From assembly GCF_003010935.1 (NCBI RefSeq), contig NZ_PGGN01000005.1, positions 1 to 64,000 on the forward strand: a DNA stretch of 64,000 nucleotides. Direction: 5' to 3'. The position numbers and the translations under genes are program-made. Positions 18,985 to 27,653 of this stretch are shown here, piece by piece. The notes beneath the pieces are model-generated. The model saw nothing but the letters and a program-made list of their open reading frames with translations, was not told the DNA's origin and did not search any database. Position 1 is the first letter of the stretch. Each line of letters starts with the position of its first letter. The DNA is from Phyllobacterium endophyticum (lineage in GTDB: Bacteria; Pseudomonadota; Alphaproteobacteria; Rhizobiales; Rhizobiaceae).

Positions 18985-19644
18985 CTAAAGCTTCAGTGCC
19001 AAATTCCTTGCATTGTTGATGTGAACGGCTATCGCATCCATTGCGGTCTGTGGATCACGGGTTTCGATTGCGGTCAGAATAGCGAGATGTTCACGCATGA
19101 CCGGAACCACGCGGCCTGTGATGCGAAAGCGCTCCTGATTGATCAGGCGCATCTTTATCGCATTGATGCGGTAGGCCCTGGCGATGATGCCGTTGCCAAG
19201 CGAATCGATGATGGTTTCATGCAGATTCCAGTCAATTGTCTGCGCGCGCAGTTCAAGCTCGGGTGTTTCCCTGCTTTGCAGTGCCTCCTCGAGCGTGTCC
19301 TCATGCTCCTTGCGCAGTCGCGCCAGAAGCTCGTCGGTCGCGGAAAGACAGAAAAGACCGACGGCTTCTTTTTCCATGAACAGTCGAAACTGGAAGGCTT
19401 CGCGGATCAGGTTGAGATCGATATGCGCGATCTGGATACCACGCTGCGGGATAGTCTTCACCAGTCCCTCGGCTTCGAGGCGAGGCACGAGTTCGCGGAT
19501 GGCTCCCAGCGGCATGCCGGTCATCGCGACAAGCTGGCGCTGCGACACAAATTGTCCGGGATTGATATCGCGAGCCAGAAGATGCTCGGTGAAGCTCACG
19601 TAAGCCTTCTCTCGCAATCTTACCGGCTCGTTGCCATCGTCCAT
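18985..19644 (-). CDS. GntR-family (FCD) regulator of the sugar operon
   Basis: The product (219 aa) has a winged helix (about 10-75, with GMPLGAIRELVPRLEAEGLV) and a C-terminal FCD domain with histidine/aspartate positions typical of a metal-assisted ligand pocket (DWNLHETIIDSLGN). It lies between the aldolase and binding-protein genes. Its start follows GGGAGG, which supports ATG 19644. It probably represses this operon; TGACATGTTAGTCA ahead of the aldolase gene is a candidate operator. Confidence 0.85.
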   Translation of the reverse strand: MDDGNEPVRLREKAYVSFTEHLLARDINPGQFVSQRQLVAMTGMPLGAIRELVPRLEAEGLVKTIPQRGIQIAHIDLNLIREAFQFRLFMEKEAVGLFCLSATDELLARLRKEHEDTLEEALQSRETPELELRAQTIDWNLHETIIDSLGNGIIARAYRINAIKMRLINQERFRITGRVVPVMREHLAILTAIETRDPQTAMDAIAVHINNARNLALKL

Positions 19645-19682
19645 GTCCGTCCTCCCGGGTCGCGTCGTAATTCCCGCTGTCG

Positions 19683-20570
19683 TTACGCTGCGGCGGCTAC
19701 AAACAGGCGGTCGAAGATGCCTGCCAGTCGCCTGCAATCGGCATCCGAAAGAGCCTGCAATGGTGCGCGCGCCCGGCGCCAGCCGTCATCACCGGCCTGA
19801 TAGGCCACCAGGGCTTTCACGGCCGGCGTGACCGGAAATTTCAAGAGCTCGTTGACCGCCTCGATCATTGCGGGATCATCGCGCCCCTCGTTGACCATCG
19901 GCAACAACCGGTCCGCATAGAGATTTGCCATGCCGGAAATAGCCCCCTGCCCGCCGAGACGAACGCCAGCGGCGAGCGAGCGCTCGTCTCCGATCAAAAT
20001 CGCAAGATCCTTGTGTCTCTCCAGGAGCTTCTCGGTGAAAGGCCAGTTTCCCGACGAGTCCTTTACACCCGCCACAACGTGCGGGAAAGTTTCGCGCAGA
20101 CGGGTAACAAGATCGACCGAGATTTCGACGGCGGTAACGGAGGGAATATTGTAGAGGAAAATATCCCGTGCCTGCGGACCGGTCTGCTCGAATACCGACG
20201 AGAACCAGACGAAAAGCCCATCATCGCTGACATTCTTGAAATAAGACGGAGGAGCGAGCAATACACCGCGGCAGCCCGCTTCGAGCGCATGGCGTGACTG
20301 CACAGCCGCATCGATATAGGAGTTGGCCATCACGCCGACCACGATCTGCTTCGGCTCGATCCCCGCGTCCAGGAACGCCTGAATCACTATTCCACGCTCT
20401 TCATCGCCTATGGAAGAGCCTTCGCCTGTCGTGCCAAAGAGCGTCACGCTATTGCAGCCACTGTCCAGGCAATGCCGCGCATGCTCGACCGCCTTGGGCA
20501 CATCGATGCGCATCTCGGCATTGAACCGCGTGGTCAGCGCGGCGGATAGGCCAAATCGATCCCAGGACAC
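19683..20570 (-). CDS. Dihydrodipicolinate synthase family aldolase
   Basis: The product (295 aa) is a class I aldolase/dehydratase of the DapA/NanA/KDG family. The signatures are GTTGEG (46-51), Tyr140 (FLYNIPS) and Schiff-base Lys170 (AGVKDSSG). Family members cleave or dehydrate 2-keto acids such as 2-keto-3-deoxy sugars or N-acetylneuraminate. Genetic context (sugar importer, sugar kinase, GntR) argues for sugar-acid breakdown rather than lysine synthesis. Confidence 0.83.
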   Translation of the reverse strand: MSWDRFGLSAALTTRFNAEMRIDVPKAVEHARHCLDSGCNSVTLFGTTGEGSSIGDEERGIVIQAFLDAGIEPKQIVVGVMANSYIDAAVQSRHALEAGCRGVLLAPPSYFKNVSDDGLFVWFSSVFEQTGPQARDIFLYNIPSVTAVEISVDLVTRLRETFPHVVAGVKDSSGNWPFTEKLLERHKDLAILIGDERSLAAGVRLGGQGAISGMANLYADRLLPMVNEGRDDPAMIEAVNELLKFPVTPAVKALVAYQAGDDGWRRARAPLQALSDADCRRLAGIFDRLFVAAAA

Positions 20571-20607
20571 TTCGTTTCTCCCATGTCAGGTATGGCTGAG
20601 AACCTAC

Positions 20608-20621
20608 TGACATGTTAGTCA
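20608..20621. promoter_or_regulatory. Candidate GntR operator upstream of the aldolase gene
   Basis: TGACATGTTAGTCA carries TGAC/GTCA half-sites around six bases, 38 bases upstream of the DapA-family start. Position and symmetry suit a GntR dimer, and a GntR gene is the next in the operon. This is inference from pattern only. Confidence 0.35.
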
Positions 20622-20659
20622 AAGGTCAATGACCCCGCACTGAGTTTTAATGCCTGCTT

Positions 20660-21595
20660 TCAGTTTTCTGGATTTCCGGAAAGAAGCGCTTCGACTTCGA
20701 ATTTCGCCGGAGCGCCGATCCGGCCGCCAAAGCGGGTACACTTGATGGCGGCTGCGGCGCTGGCAAAGCGCATTATCTGATAGATCGGATAACCACGAGC
20801 GAGCCCAAAGGCGAATGCTCCGTGGAAGACATCGCCCGCGGCAAGCGTATCGACGACGTCTACGCGGAAAGCCGGCATGTGCCGCACCTCGCCTTCCAGA
20901 TCATCGTACCAGAACGAGCCCTTTTCGCCGGCGGTGACCGCGATGAACGCGCCATCCCGCCCATATAGTGCCGCAAGCGCAACGGCGGCGCGTTCCGGGT
21001 CGCTCTCGCCTGTCACCTTCTCGGCTGCAGGCTCGGAGGCGACGATGTGTGAGGCAAGCGGCATCAGTTTCTCCAGCGTCTCCAGCGAGGCGGTATCGGC
21101 GTCGAGCACACCATCGACGCCCGCTTCCCGTGCCGCCGTCAGCGCCTGAGCGGCGGCAAGCGGCCAGCGCACATCGGTCATCACCACATCATAGGTTCCG
21201 GCAGCGATCGCGGGCATTGTCTCAGGCGCGGACAGGAGCTTCGGGTCGTAATAGGGCACGATCATCCGCTCGCCTGCCGCATCCACGAAAATGCTCGAAA
21301 AAGCCGAACGCGCTCCTTCGATGCGCCGGACGCTGGAACAGTCCACGCCCTCGGCCGTCAAGTCTTCCAAGACACGCTGCCCGATATGATCTTCTCCAAC
21401 CGAAGCCCACAGCGAAACATTGCCGCCAAGGCGGGCGATGCTTGTCGCGGCGCTCGACGCCATGCCGGCCGCAATTTCGATTGCCTCGAGCGGGATGAAT
21501 TTGCCCGGCCCCGACGGCAACCGGTCGAGCCGAAAAATCGTGTCCATGGTCAACGCTCCGACACAGAGTATCCGCGGTTGTGTATTGCTCGCCAT
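20660..21595 (-). CDS. PfkB-family sugar kinase
   Basis: The product (311 aa) is a ribokinase-superfamily kinase. Both family regions are visible: an N-terminal glycine-rich substrate site (GGNVSLWASVGEDHIG) and the C-terminal anion-hole motif DTLAAGDVFHGAF, whose aspartate is the catalytic base. Members phosphorylate fructose, ribose, 2-keto-3-deoxygluconate and similar sugars. It leads the leftward operon with the aldolase and ABC genes, so it may supply a phosphorylated keto-sugar to the aldolase. The ATG at 21595 gives the usual family length. Confidence 0.83.
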   Translation of the reverse strand: MASNTQPRILCVGALTMDTIFRLDRLPSGPGKFIPLEAIEIAAGMASSAATSIARLGGNVSLWASVGEDHIGQRVLEDLTAEGVDCSSVRRIEGARSAFSSIFVDAAGERMIVPYYDPKLLSAPETMPAIAAGTYDVVMTDVRWPLAAAQALTAAREAGVDGVLDADTASLETLEKLMPLASHIVASEPAAEKVTGESDPERAAVALAALYGRDGAFIAVTAGEKGSFWYDDLEGEVRHMPAFRVDVVDTLAAGDVFHGAFAFGLARGYPIYQIMRFASAAAAIKCTRFGGRIGAPAKFEVEALLSGNPEN

Positions 21596-21880
21596 GGTTG
21601 GGACTTTCGCCAGAACTGGACACGGGATTTGTGGGGAGCGTCTTATCTTCTCACGCGGTTTCCTGGCAACCGCCCCGGCCAACAATTCTTGAACGGAGTT
21701 TCGATGGGTTTACCCGAGGGCGAATTGTCTTCTGCATGGCAAGAGCCAACTGTTGCAGAGAAAATACCGACTTTTGCGCGAGATTCGTCCAAAACGGCGC
21801 GGCTTTCTCAACTTGGCGTTTTAATTTTGGTGTAGTGACGCGAAATGGCGGCACGGTCCCTGACGCATCGATCGATGAAC
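21596..21880. other. Intergenic region upstream of the sugar kinase operon
   Basis: This gap of 285 bases should hold the promoter of the leftward kinase-aldolase-ABC operon. Open frames here are short and overlap each other, with no family resemblance. I see no convincing -35/-10 pair or operator. Confidence 0.4.
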
Positions 21881-22477
21881 TCAGTTGAGCGGGATCGAGT
21901 TCTCGCCTTTTCCCGACTGGTAGCGCTCCGACAATTCGGCGTATTTCCGGCTGATTGCCGCAGCGCGAGACCGTACCCGGTCGTGATCGGGTTGAGGAAG
22001 CTCGCCGATCATCTTTTGAATTGAATAGCTCTTCCAGAAAGCATTCTCGGCATTATAGCCGCCCGGCTCCAGCGAAAAAACTTCCCTGAGGATTTTCAGA
22101 TCGTGCGGGATCGCAAATGCATCACGTGAATCTTCATGGCTGAAGAAGTAATAAAAATTGTCAAAGCCGGCCCATGTGATCGCTGAAAGGCACATCGAGC
22201 AGGGTTCGTGCGTCGAGAGAAATATAAGGTCCCGCGGATCTGGGCGAATGGCGCTATCTACTTCGTAAAACCGCTTCAACGCATGAACTTCACCATGCCA
22301 TAGCGGGTTTTCAATCTCGTTGTTTGTTTCTGCAAGCACAACCGAAAGATCCGATTTGCGGAGCAAAGCCGCGCCGAAGATCTTGTTGCCCGCCGCCACA
22401 CCCTCTTGTGTCATCGGGATTATCCTGTGCTCGATCGCATGCAGTAGCTTGTCGAGGATTTCTGTCTTCGATGCCAT
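21881..22477 (-). CDS. Nucleoside/cytidine deaminase-like protein
   Basis: The product (198 aa) has the zinc signature of cytidine-deaminase-like enzymes: a first ligand motif HGEVHAL (His61, Glu63; HGE in place of the common HAE) and PCSMC (Cys93, Cys96). It likely deaminates a nucleobase, nucleoside or related amine. It is longer at both ends than TadA or guanine deaminase, so the substrate is open. It lies 15 bases downstream of the trans-aconitate methyltransferase gene on the same strand. Confidence 0.75.
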   Translation of the reverse strand: MASKTEILDKLLHAIEHRIIPMTQEGVAAGNKIFGAALLRKSDLSVVLAETNNEIENPLWHGEVHALKRFYEVDSAIRPDPRDLIFLSTHEPCSMCLSAITWAGFDNFYYFFSHEDSRDAFAIPHDLKILREVFSLEPGGYNAENAFWKSYSIQKMIGELPQPDHDRVRSRAAAISRKYAELSERYQSGKGENSIPLN

Positions 22478-22492
22478 TCTCTCTATTCCAAA

Positions 22493-23275
22493 CTAATGCG
22501 TTGCTACGATGAAGAGGCGCGGGAATGGCAACAGCACCATGCCACCGTCGTCCGGCTCATAGGACCGAGCCAAGATCTGCCTGTACTTCTCGAGGAAATC
22601 CGCCTGTTCTTCTTTGTTGAGCAAAGCAAGATACGGCCGCAACGCCGAACCGGTGAACCATTCAATGATACCATCCAGTCCTTGCAGGGGATGATGATAG
22701 GTCGTTCGCCAGATGTCGATGCGCCGGCAGTAAGGGCGCAGTAATCGATAGTAAGACGACGCTGTTCCGATCTTGCTGCGTGTGGCATCGGCCTCCGACA
22801 TGCGTATTGCCCAGCGCGTGTCTGCCGCCACGTCCCTCATGGCAACATGCGTCGCCTCCTCCAGATTATCCGGCATCTGTATCGCCAGACAACCGCCAGG
22901 ATTGAGATAGCCCAAGAGCCGCGGGAAGAGCCTGTCGTGCTCGGGTAGCCACTGCATGACGGCATTGGCGTAGAGTAGGTCAGCAGCCTTCGTCGGCTCC
23001 CACTTGTCAATGTCAGCCACGGTGAAGTTCCGGCCGGGAAGCCGCTCCTTCGCCTTTGCCACCATGTCCGCAGAAGAATCAACTCCCACGACCTCAGCCT
23101 GCGGATATCGCTCTATGATCAACTCGGTGGAATTGCCCGGACCGCATCCGAGGTCCACCGCATATTTCACACCCTGGTCGGGAACGGCGGATAGAAGATC
23201 ATAGGCCGGGCGGGTCCTTTCATCCTCGAACTTGAGATACTGGCCGGGCGACCAATCCGATTGTCTCATGTACAT
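22493..23275 (-). CDS. tam: Trans-aconitate 2-methyltransferase
   Basis: The product (260 aa) is a class I SAM-dependent methyltransferase. Its glycine-rich motif I (VDLGCGPGNS) lies near residues 40-49. Sequence features match Tam, such as WSPGQYLKFEDERTRPA at the N terminus and the C-terminal LLPFPRLFIVA. Tam methylates trans-aconitate, a toxic by-product of the citric acid cycle, in the cytoplasm. The start at 23275 follows AGGAG. Confidence 0.88.
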   Translation of the reverse strand: MYMRQSDWSPGQYLKFEDERTRPAYDLLSAVPDQGVKYAVDLGCGPGNSTELIIERYPQAEVVGVDSSADMVAKAKERLPGRNFTVADIDKWEPTKAADLLYANAVMQWLPEHDRLFPRLLGYLNPGGCLAIQMPDNLEEATHVAMRDVAADTRWAIRMSEADATRSKIGTASSYYRLLRPYCRRIDIWRTTYHHPLQGLDGIIEWFTGSALRPYLALLNKEEQADFLEKYRQILARSYEPDDGGMVLLPFPRLFIVATH

Positions 23276-23346
23276 CTATGCTCCTGTCGATAGTCCAAGC
23301 AATAACATTGGAGATCACAACAACGAAGCTGAAACTGAATTCTATT

Positions 23347-24564
23347 TTACTGTATTCGCCGGATGATATCCGATGCGATCGTCTCGACGATGTTTTCAGG
23401 CGTGAGGATGCTGGCCCTGCTCTCCTGAACATCTTCTTCGCGCGGTTTCGCAGCAAAATCGGTCGCGTCGGTTTCGTTCGGAAAAAATGCCGGACCGACA
23501 ATCCTCACATCGCGTCGAGCTATCTCGTTTTCACCGGCGTCTCCCTGTTCTGGTTCTTGAGATTGAGCATCTATCTGCGCTTCTCCGGGCTTTCCCGGGG
23601 TTTTGACACTCTCGGACTGGGGATCGGAGGTATTTGGCACTGCCGCCGTTATCTCAGATCGAGCATGGCATGTGCAGCCCGGCACGGCTCTGACGCCCGC
23701 AGTGCGATAGTTGAATGCGTTTGGCAAGTCAGTGTAGGGCCTGCGGTCGGCAACGGAGATCATTGCATCTGATTCCTGCTCCGGCACAGCGTGGAAATAC
23801 AATTTTGCATTTCCGGCCGGGCACATGGCACTACAGGCATTCTGATCGCGTGCGAAATATTTTGGCTTGGTGGAAAACGAAATAGGGAAGTAATATCCGT
23901 CACATGTGCGGACGCAAAGGGTCCGGTAGCCCTTCTTGACAATGCCGTTCACACTCGGCTCTGTCCCTTCATACGTAGCTGCCAATGTCTCCGGTCCCGC
24001 CGATCTTCGGCGATGCGCCTCACGTGCATCCAATTGCCTTTTGAGCATGGCCTTCGGCGCGGATGCAGTCGGTTCATGGGATCTGGTGCCACCAAAAAGA
24101 ACCTCCAGCAGCGTCCTACGCTGGATACCCGGTGCATTGTCTTTTCGGTCTGCCGACGCCACTCGATCATTACAGCCTTTCGCCTCCAGCGACGCCAATA
24201 TCTGCTGGCGCGAGGGTTGTGCGGCACCGGACCTGTCGCTCGCCTTCTGCAGCTTTGCCAGTCTTGCCGACATCGCCTGCAGGGCCTGCGTGTAGCGCTT
24301 GCATACAGCCGTTTCGCCTCGGGAGAAGAGGAAGCCACCACAGCCCTGCGCGTTTGCCTTCGCCCGCATCTGCTGAAGTTGTCGCGCCTGTCGCTGTATC
24401 AGCGGGCCATTTCTTGGCGAGACGCTGTTACTATTCGATGTGTTTGCCAATTGTCGCTGCAACATCGCGCAACTGGCTGAGGCAGCGTGACTGCTTTTAA
24501 CCGGCCAAAAAACGAGTGCAGGCACAACCAAAAGTGGAATAATCGAAAGCAGCCGCATTGTCAT
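23347..24564 (-). CDS. DUF2865 domain secreted protein
   Basis: The product (405 aa) starts with a signal peptide (about 1-28, ending SSHAAS). It has a Q/R-rich helical region, then the conserved cysteine-rich DUF2865 core (RTLCVRTCDGYYFPISF, followed by ACSAMCP). The C-terminal 100 residues are low-complexity and acidic. DUF2865 proteins are typical of Hyphomicrobiales and their role is unknown; an envelope location is likely. The ATG at 24564, six bases from GGGAGG, is preferred to the one at 24570, which abuts that site. Confidence 0.8.
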   Translation of the reverse strand: MTMRLLSIIPLLVVPALVFWPVKSSHAASASCAMLQRQLANTSNSNSVSPRNGPLIQRQARQLQQMRAKANAQGCGGFLFSRGETAVCKRYTQALQAMSARLAKLQKASDRSGAAQPSRQQILASLEAKGCNDRVASADRKDNAPGIQRRTLLEVLFGGTRSHEPTASAPKAMLKRQLDAREAHRRRSAGPETLAATYEGTEPSVNGIVKKGYRTLCVRTCDGYYFPISFSTKPKYFARDQNACSAMCPAGNAKLYFHAVPEQESDAMISVADRRPYTDLPNAFNYRTAGVRAVPGCTCHARSEITAAVPNTSDPQSESVKTPGKPGEAQIDAQSQEPEQGDAGENEIARRDVRIVGPAFFPNETDATDFAAKPREEDVQESRASILTPENIVETIASDIIRRIQ

Positions 24565-25314
24565 GTGCATCCTCCCGAGATGCTACTAACAAACAAAAAC
24601 TCTGACTGCGTGCAACGCCGGAGCGAAACCGAATGATCTTGAAAACTGTGCCAGTGATTGTCCGGAACTAGTGACGCCTTCCCCTCCAGAATAATACATT
24701 CTTTTGTCTCAGGTAATCCCAATTACTTATTTATCAAAACAATATTAATGACAATTCTGTGACACATGACGAGGTTGAGCGATTCGCTGAACTGCACAGT
24801 GAAGCCGCACTACTTCGACTATTTCTCCAGGACGGTTTACCTAGGGAAGCGAGAAATTCCGATTTGCTGACTTGTTGTAGTTATTAAGTATTGATCTGTC
24901 ATTTCTAAGCGCAATACTACGAATTATTGTGACTGACCTCTTTCAAGGACAATCAGCGCGACCTAATACCGTATGTATAGTGCATCCGATCAGGTGATAT
25001 AACGCGAGAGGCGAATTCATCTACAAGAAGCTGATATCAGCCATTCTGATTAGTCCCGGCCCCACTGACTTCTCGTGGTCCGCCTCGTCGGATGTGGGAC
25101 ATACAACCGGAAAATGTAAATCTTCGTACCGAACCTCGAGCAAGCTGCACCCGCGGCGAGATCTTGGCACATGAAACGCGTATCAACATTCTGGCGCGCC
25201 AGAAGTGTCGCGGCGCTGTTCCGCTTTTGTCGCTGGTTCTACTGCACAATTCTCTCGACCGGTTGTCGGGATTTGACATACTGGTTCGTCTTCATTTGAG
25301 AGGGAACGATCCAG
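24565..25314. other. Non-coding region between DUF2865 and DGPF genes
   Basis: About 750 bases separate divergent genes. The left two thirds are AT-rich compared with neighbours and hold only short, unrelated open frames. The right end has a perfect 16-bp palindrome, TTCTGGCGCGCCAGAA (25189-25204), and the probable ECF promoter. It could be the remains of a lost gene, but nothing recognisable is left. Confidence 0.45.
25264..25290 (+). promoter_or_regulatory. Candidate ECF42-type promoter ahead of the DGPF-sigma pair
   Basis: A TGTCGG box (25264-25269) is followed after 17 bases by CGTC (25287-25290), 25 bases before the DGPF gene start. Work on ECF42 sigma factors reported TGTCGA and CGA/TC boxes at their own operons, so this looks like an autoregulated promoter. 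Two further TGTCG copies lie at about 25207 and 25228. Confidence 0.5.
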
Positions 25315-25689
25315 ATGCTCTACGCCATACTTTGCTATAATCCCGAAGACGTCGTCGGTTCCTGGACAAAGGAAGAAGACGATGCCGTCATGGCCCGCCT
25401 CGCCGTCGTTCAGGAGAAACTGAGCCGGCAAGGGCGTCTTGGTCCGGTGGCTCGGCTTCTTCCGACGACGGCTGCCACGACACTTCGCAAGGGCCGGGAC
25501 GAACCCCTTGTCATCGACGGGCCCTTTGCTGAAACCAAAGAACAACTGCTCGGATTTTACGTTGTCGAATGTGCGTCGCTGGATGAGGCATTGGAAACGG
25601 CGCGGGACCTTGCCAGAGCGAACCCGGGTAGTGGCTCCTATGAAATAAGGCCAATCGGAATCTTCAAGCCAGGATCCAGTTTTCCATGA
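25315..25689 (+). CDS. YCII/DGPF-domain protein paired with an ECF sigma factor
   Basis: The product (124 aa) is a single YCII-related (DGPF) domain, with the name-giving motif visible as VIDGPFAETKEQLLGFYVVE (about residues 66-85). DGPF proteins are small cytoplasmic alpha/beta dimers of unknown activity. They nearly always accompany ECF42 sigma factors and probably act in the same stress response. The stop overlaps the sigma-factor start by 4 bp (ATGA). Confidence 0.85.
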   Translation: MLYAILCYNPEDVVGSWTKEEDDAVMARLAVVQEKLSRQGRLGPVARLLPTTAATTLRKGRDEPLVIDGPFAETKEQLLGFYVVECASLDEALETARDLARANPGSGSYEIRPIGIFKPGSSFP

Positions 25690-26927
25690 ATAACGCCGGT
25701 TCCATCGACGCAATACTTACCGCAGCACGTCCCCAGACGGTAGGGGCGTTGCTCCGTTACTTCCGAAATCTGGATACCGCAGAGGAGGCTTTTCAGGAGG
25801 CCTGCGTGCGTGCACTGAAAAGCTGGCCAAAGAACGGTCCGCCACGCGATCCCACGGCGTGGCTGATCTTTGTCGGACGCAATAGCGCAATCGATGTGGT
25901 GCGGCGTCAGGCCAAGCAGCAGCCACTGCCGCCGGAAGAACTTCTTTCCGATCTCGACGATACGGAGACGATCGTCGCGGAGAAGATCGATGGCTCCGAT
26001 TACCGGGACGATATTCTTCGTTTGCTGTTCATTTGCTGCCACCCGGATCTGCCTGCGGCGCAACAAATTCCCCTGGCGCTGCGTATCGTCTCAGGTCTGT
26101 CGGTTCGGCAGATCGCCCGAGCCTTTCTCGCAAGCGAAAGCGCCATGGAACAGCGGATTACACGGGCCAAGAGCCGCATTGGCCGAGGTGAGATTCCGTT
26201 CGAGACGCCTGGACCTATCGAGCGGGCGGAGCGTCTCGCCGCAGTGGCAGCCATGATCTACCTCATTTTCAACGAGGGTTATTCGGCTGGCAGTGACGAG
26301 TCGGAGGCACGTTCCCCGCTCTGCGATGAAGCCATACGTCTGTCGCGTTTGCTCCTGCGCATTTACCCGACCGAGCCGGAAATCATGGGTCTGACTGCGC
26401 TCCTGCTTTTGCAGCACGCCCGCGCCGGAGCTCGTTTTGGCGCGGATGGCTCTGTCATACTGTTGGAAAATCAGGACAGAAGCCTCTGGAATCGCACGAT
26501 GATCGGCGAGGCGTTGGCGATGATCGACAAGGCCATGCGGCATAGAGCCCCCGGCCCATATCAGATACAGGCTGCCATCGCCGCGCTGCATGCACGCGCG
26601 ACCCGCGCCGAAGACACGGACTGGACTGAGATCGACCTGCTTTATGCGGCGCTCGAACGGCTAATGCCATCACCTGTAGTAACGCTCAATCGTGCGGTTG
26701 CTGTCGCGAAGGTGAGAGGACCGGCAGACGCGCTGGAGATGCTCGAACCGCTCGAAGAACGACTGTCGGGTTACTTCCATTACTTCGGTGTAAAAGGTGG
26801 TTTGCTTACCAAAGTCGGCCGAACGAAAGAGGCAAGGGAGGCGTTCAATCGTGCCATTTCGCTCGCAAACACGGCGGCCGAGGCCGCACATATCCGCATG
26901 CATCTGGATCAACTTGCGAAAGACTGA
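25686..26927 (+). CDS. RNA polymerase ECF sigma factor, ECF42 group
   Basis: The product (413 aa) is much longer than ordinary ECF factors. Sigma region 2 lies at about 10-75, region 4 at about 105-170 (SGLSVRQIARAFLASESAMEQRITRAKSRI), and a helical extension with TPR-like character runs from about 185 to the end (LNRAVAVAKVRGPADALEML). This layout and the DGPF partner define ECF42. No anti-sigma factor is encoded nearby; the C-terminal extension is known to be needed for activity in this group. Confidence 0.87.
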   Translation: MNNAGSIDAILTAARPQTVGALLRYFRNLDTAEEAFQEACVRALKSWPKNGPPRDPTAWLIFVGRNSAIDVVRRQAKQQPLPPEELLSDLDDTETIVAEKIDGSDYRDDILRLLFICCHPDLPAAQQIPLALRIVSGLSVRQIARAFLASESAMEQRITRAKSRIGRGEIPFETPGPIERAERLAAVAAMIYLIFNEGYSAGSDESEARSPLCDEAIRLSRLLLRIYPTEPEIMGLTALLLLQHARAGARFGADGSVILLENQDRSLWNRTMIGEALAMIDKAMRHRAPGPYQIQAAIAALHARATRAEDTDWTEIDLLYAALERLMPSPVVTLNRAVAVAKVRGPADALEMLEPLEERLSGYFHYFGVKGGLLTKVGRTKEAREAFNRAISLANTAAEAAHIRMHLDQLAKD

Positions 26928-26940
26928 ACTTCCTTTCGTT

Positions 26941-27564
26941 TCAAGCACTTAGATACTTCTCTACGAAGGCCTCCGCGCTCATGGAACGCATGTCTGGAAG
27001 TGTTTCTCCAAGCTTTGCATGATCCCAGTCCCACCAGGCCAGAGCAACCAGCTTTTCCGCGAGCAATTCCGGGTGGCGTCGCTTGATGAACCTGGCTGGA
27101 ACACCGGCAACGATAGTATAGGGATCGACATCCCTCGTCACAACAGCAGACGATCCCACGACTGCCCCGTCTCCTATAGTAATTCCCGGCATGATAACGG
27201 CTCCATGGCCGATCCATACGTCATTGCCAATATTCACCTGGTGATCCCGGCGCCACTGGAAGAATTCCAGGTCGTCGCCAAGATCAAACCCGAACTGACG
27301 CGAACGATAACTATAATGATGCTGGCTGGCACGCCATGTCGCGTGATTTCCCGGATTGATGCGGACAAAGGCAGCTATGGAACAAAACTTGCCGATTTTC
27401 GCATAGATGATCGAACCATCGTGCACGATGTAGCTATAGTCACCGAACTCGGTTTCGACGATGGCGGTGCGTTCGCCGACTTCGGTATATTGTCCGAGCT
27501 TACTGTCGCGCACTGTTGCGGTGGGGTGGATCGACGGAGCAATCCCCAGCATCTTCTCACTCAT
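26941..27564 (-). CDS. Hexapeptide-repeat acyltransferase (CatB/phosphonate-cluster type)
   Basis: The product (207 aa) is a left-handed beta-helix transferase with repeats such as VNIGNDVWIGHGAVIMPGI and VVGSSAVVTRDV. A loop carries an active-site histidine (NPGNHATWRASQHHYSYRS). It resembles the xenobiotic acetyltransferase-like proteins found in phosphonate gene clusters, but no phn genes lie nearby, so the acceptor is unknown. It converges with the sigma-factor gene, 13 bases apart. Confidence 0.78.
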   Translation of the reverse strand: MSEKMLGIAPSIHPTATVRDSKLGQYTEVGERTAIVETEFGDYSYIVHDGSIIYAKIGKFCSIAAFVRINPGNHATWRASQHHYSYRSRQFGFDLGDDLEFFQWRRDHQVNIGNDVWIGHGAVIMPGITIGDGAVVGSSAVVTRDVDPYTIVAGVPARFIKRRHPELLAEKLVALAWWDWDHAKLGETLPDMRSMSAEAFVEKYLSA

Positions 27565-27653
27565 TCCGACGCCTCTCTTCTGGCAAAATCATTCGGTGGC
27601 TGCATAAAGGCGGGATGCGACAACATTATGAATGTATTGGGTAATTTACGCGT

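Noticed and set aside
25037-25279. Minus-strand open frame of 80 codons ahead of the DGPF gene
   Set aside because: It covers the palindrome and ECF promoter boxes and resembles nothing known.
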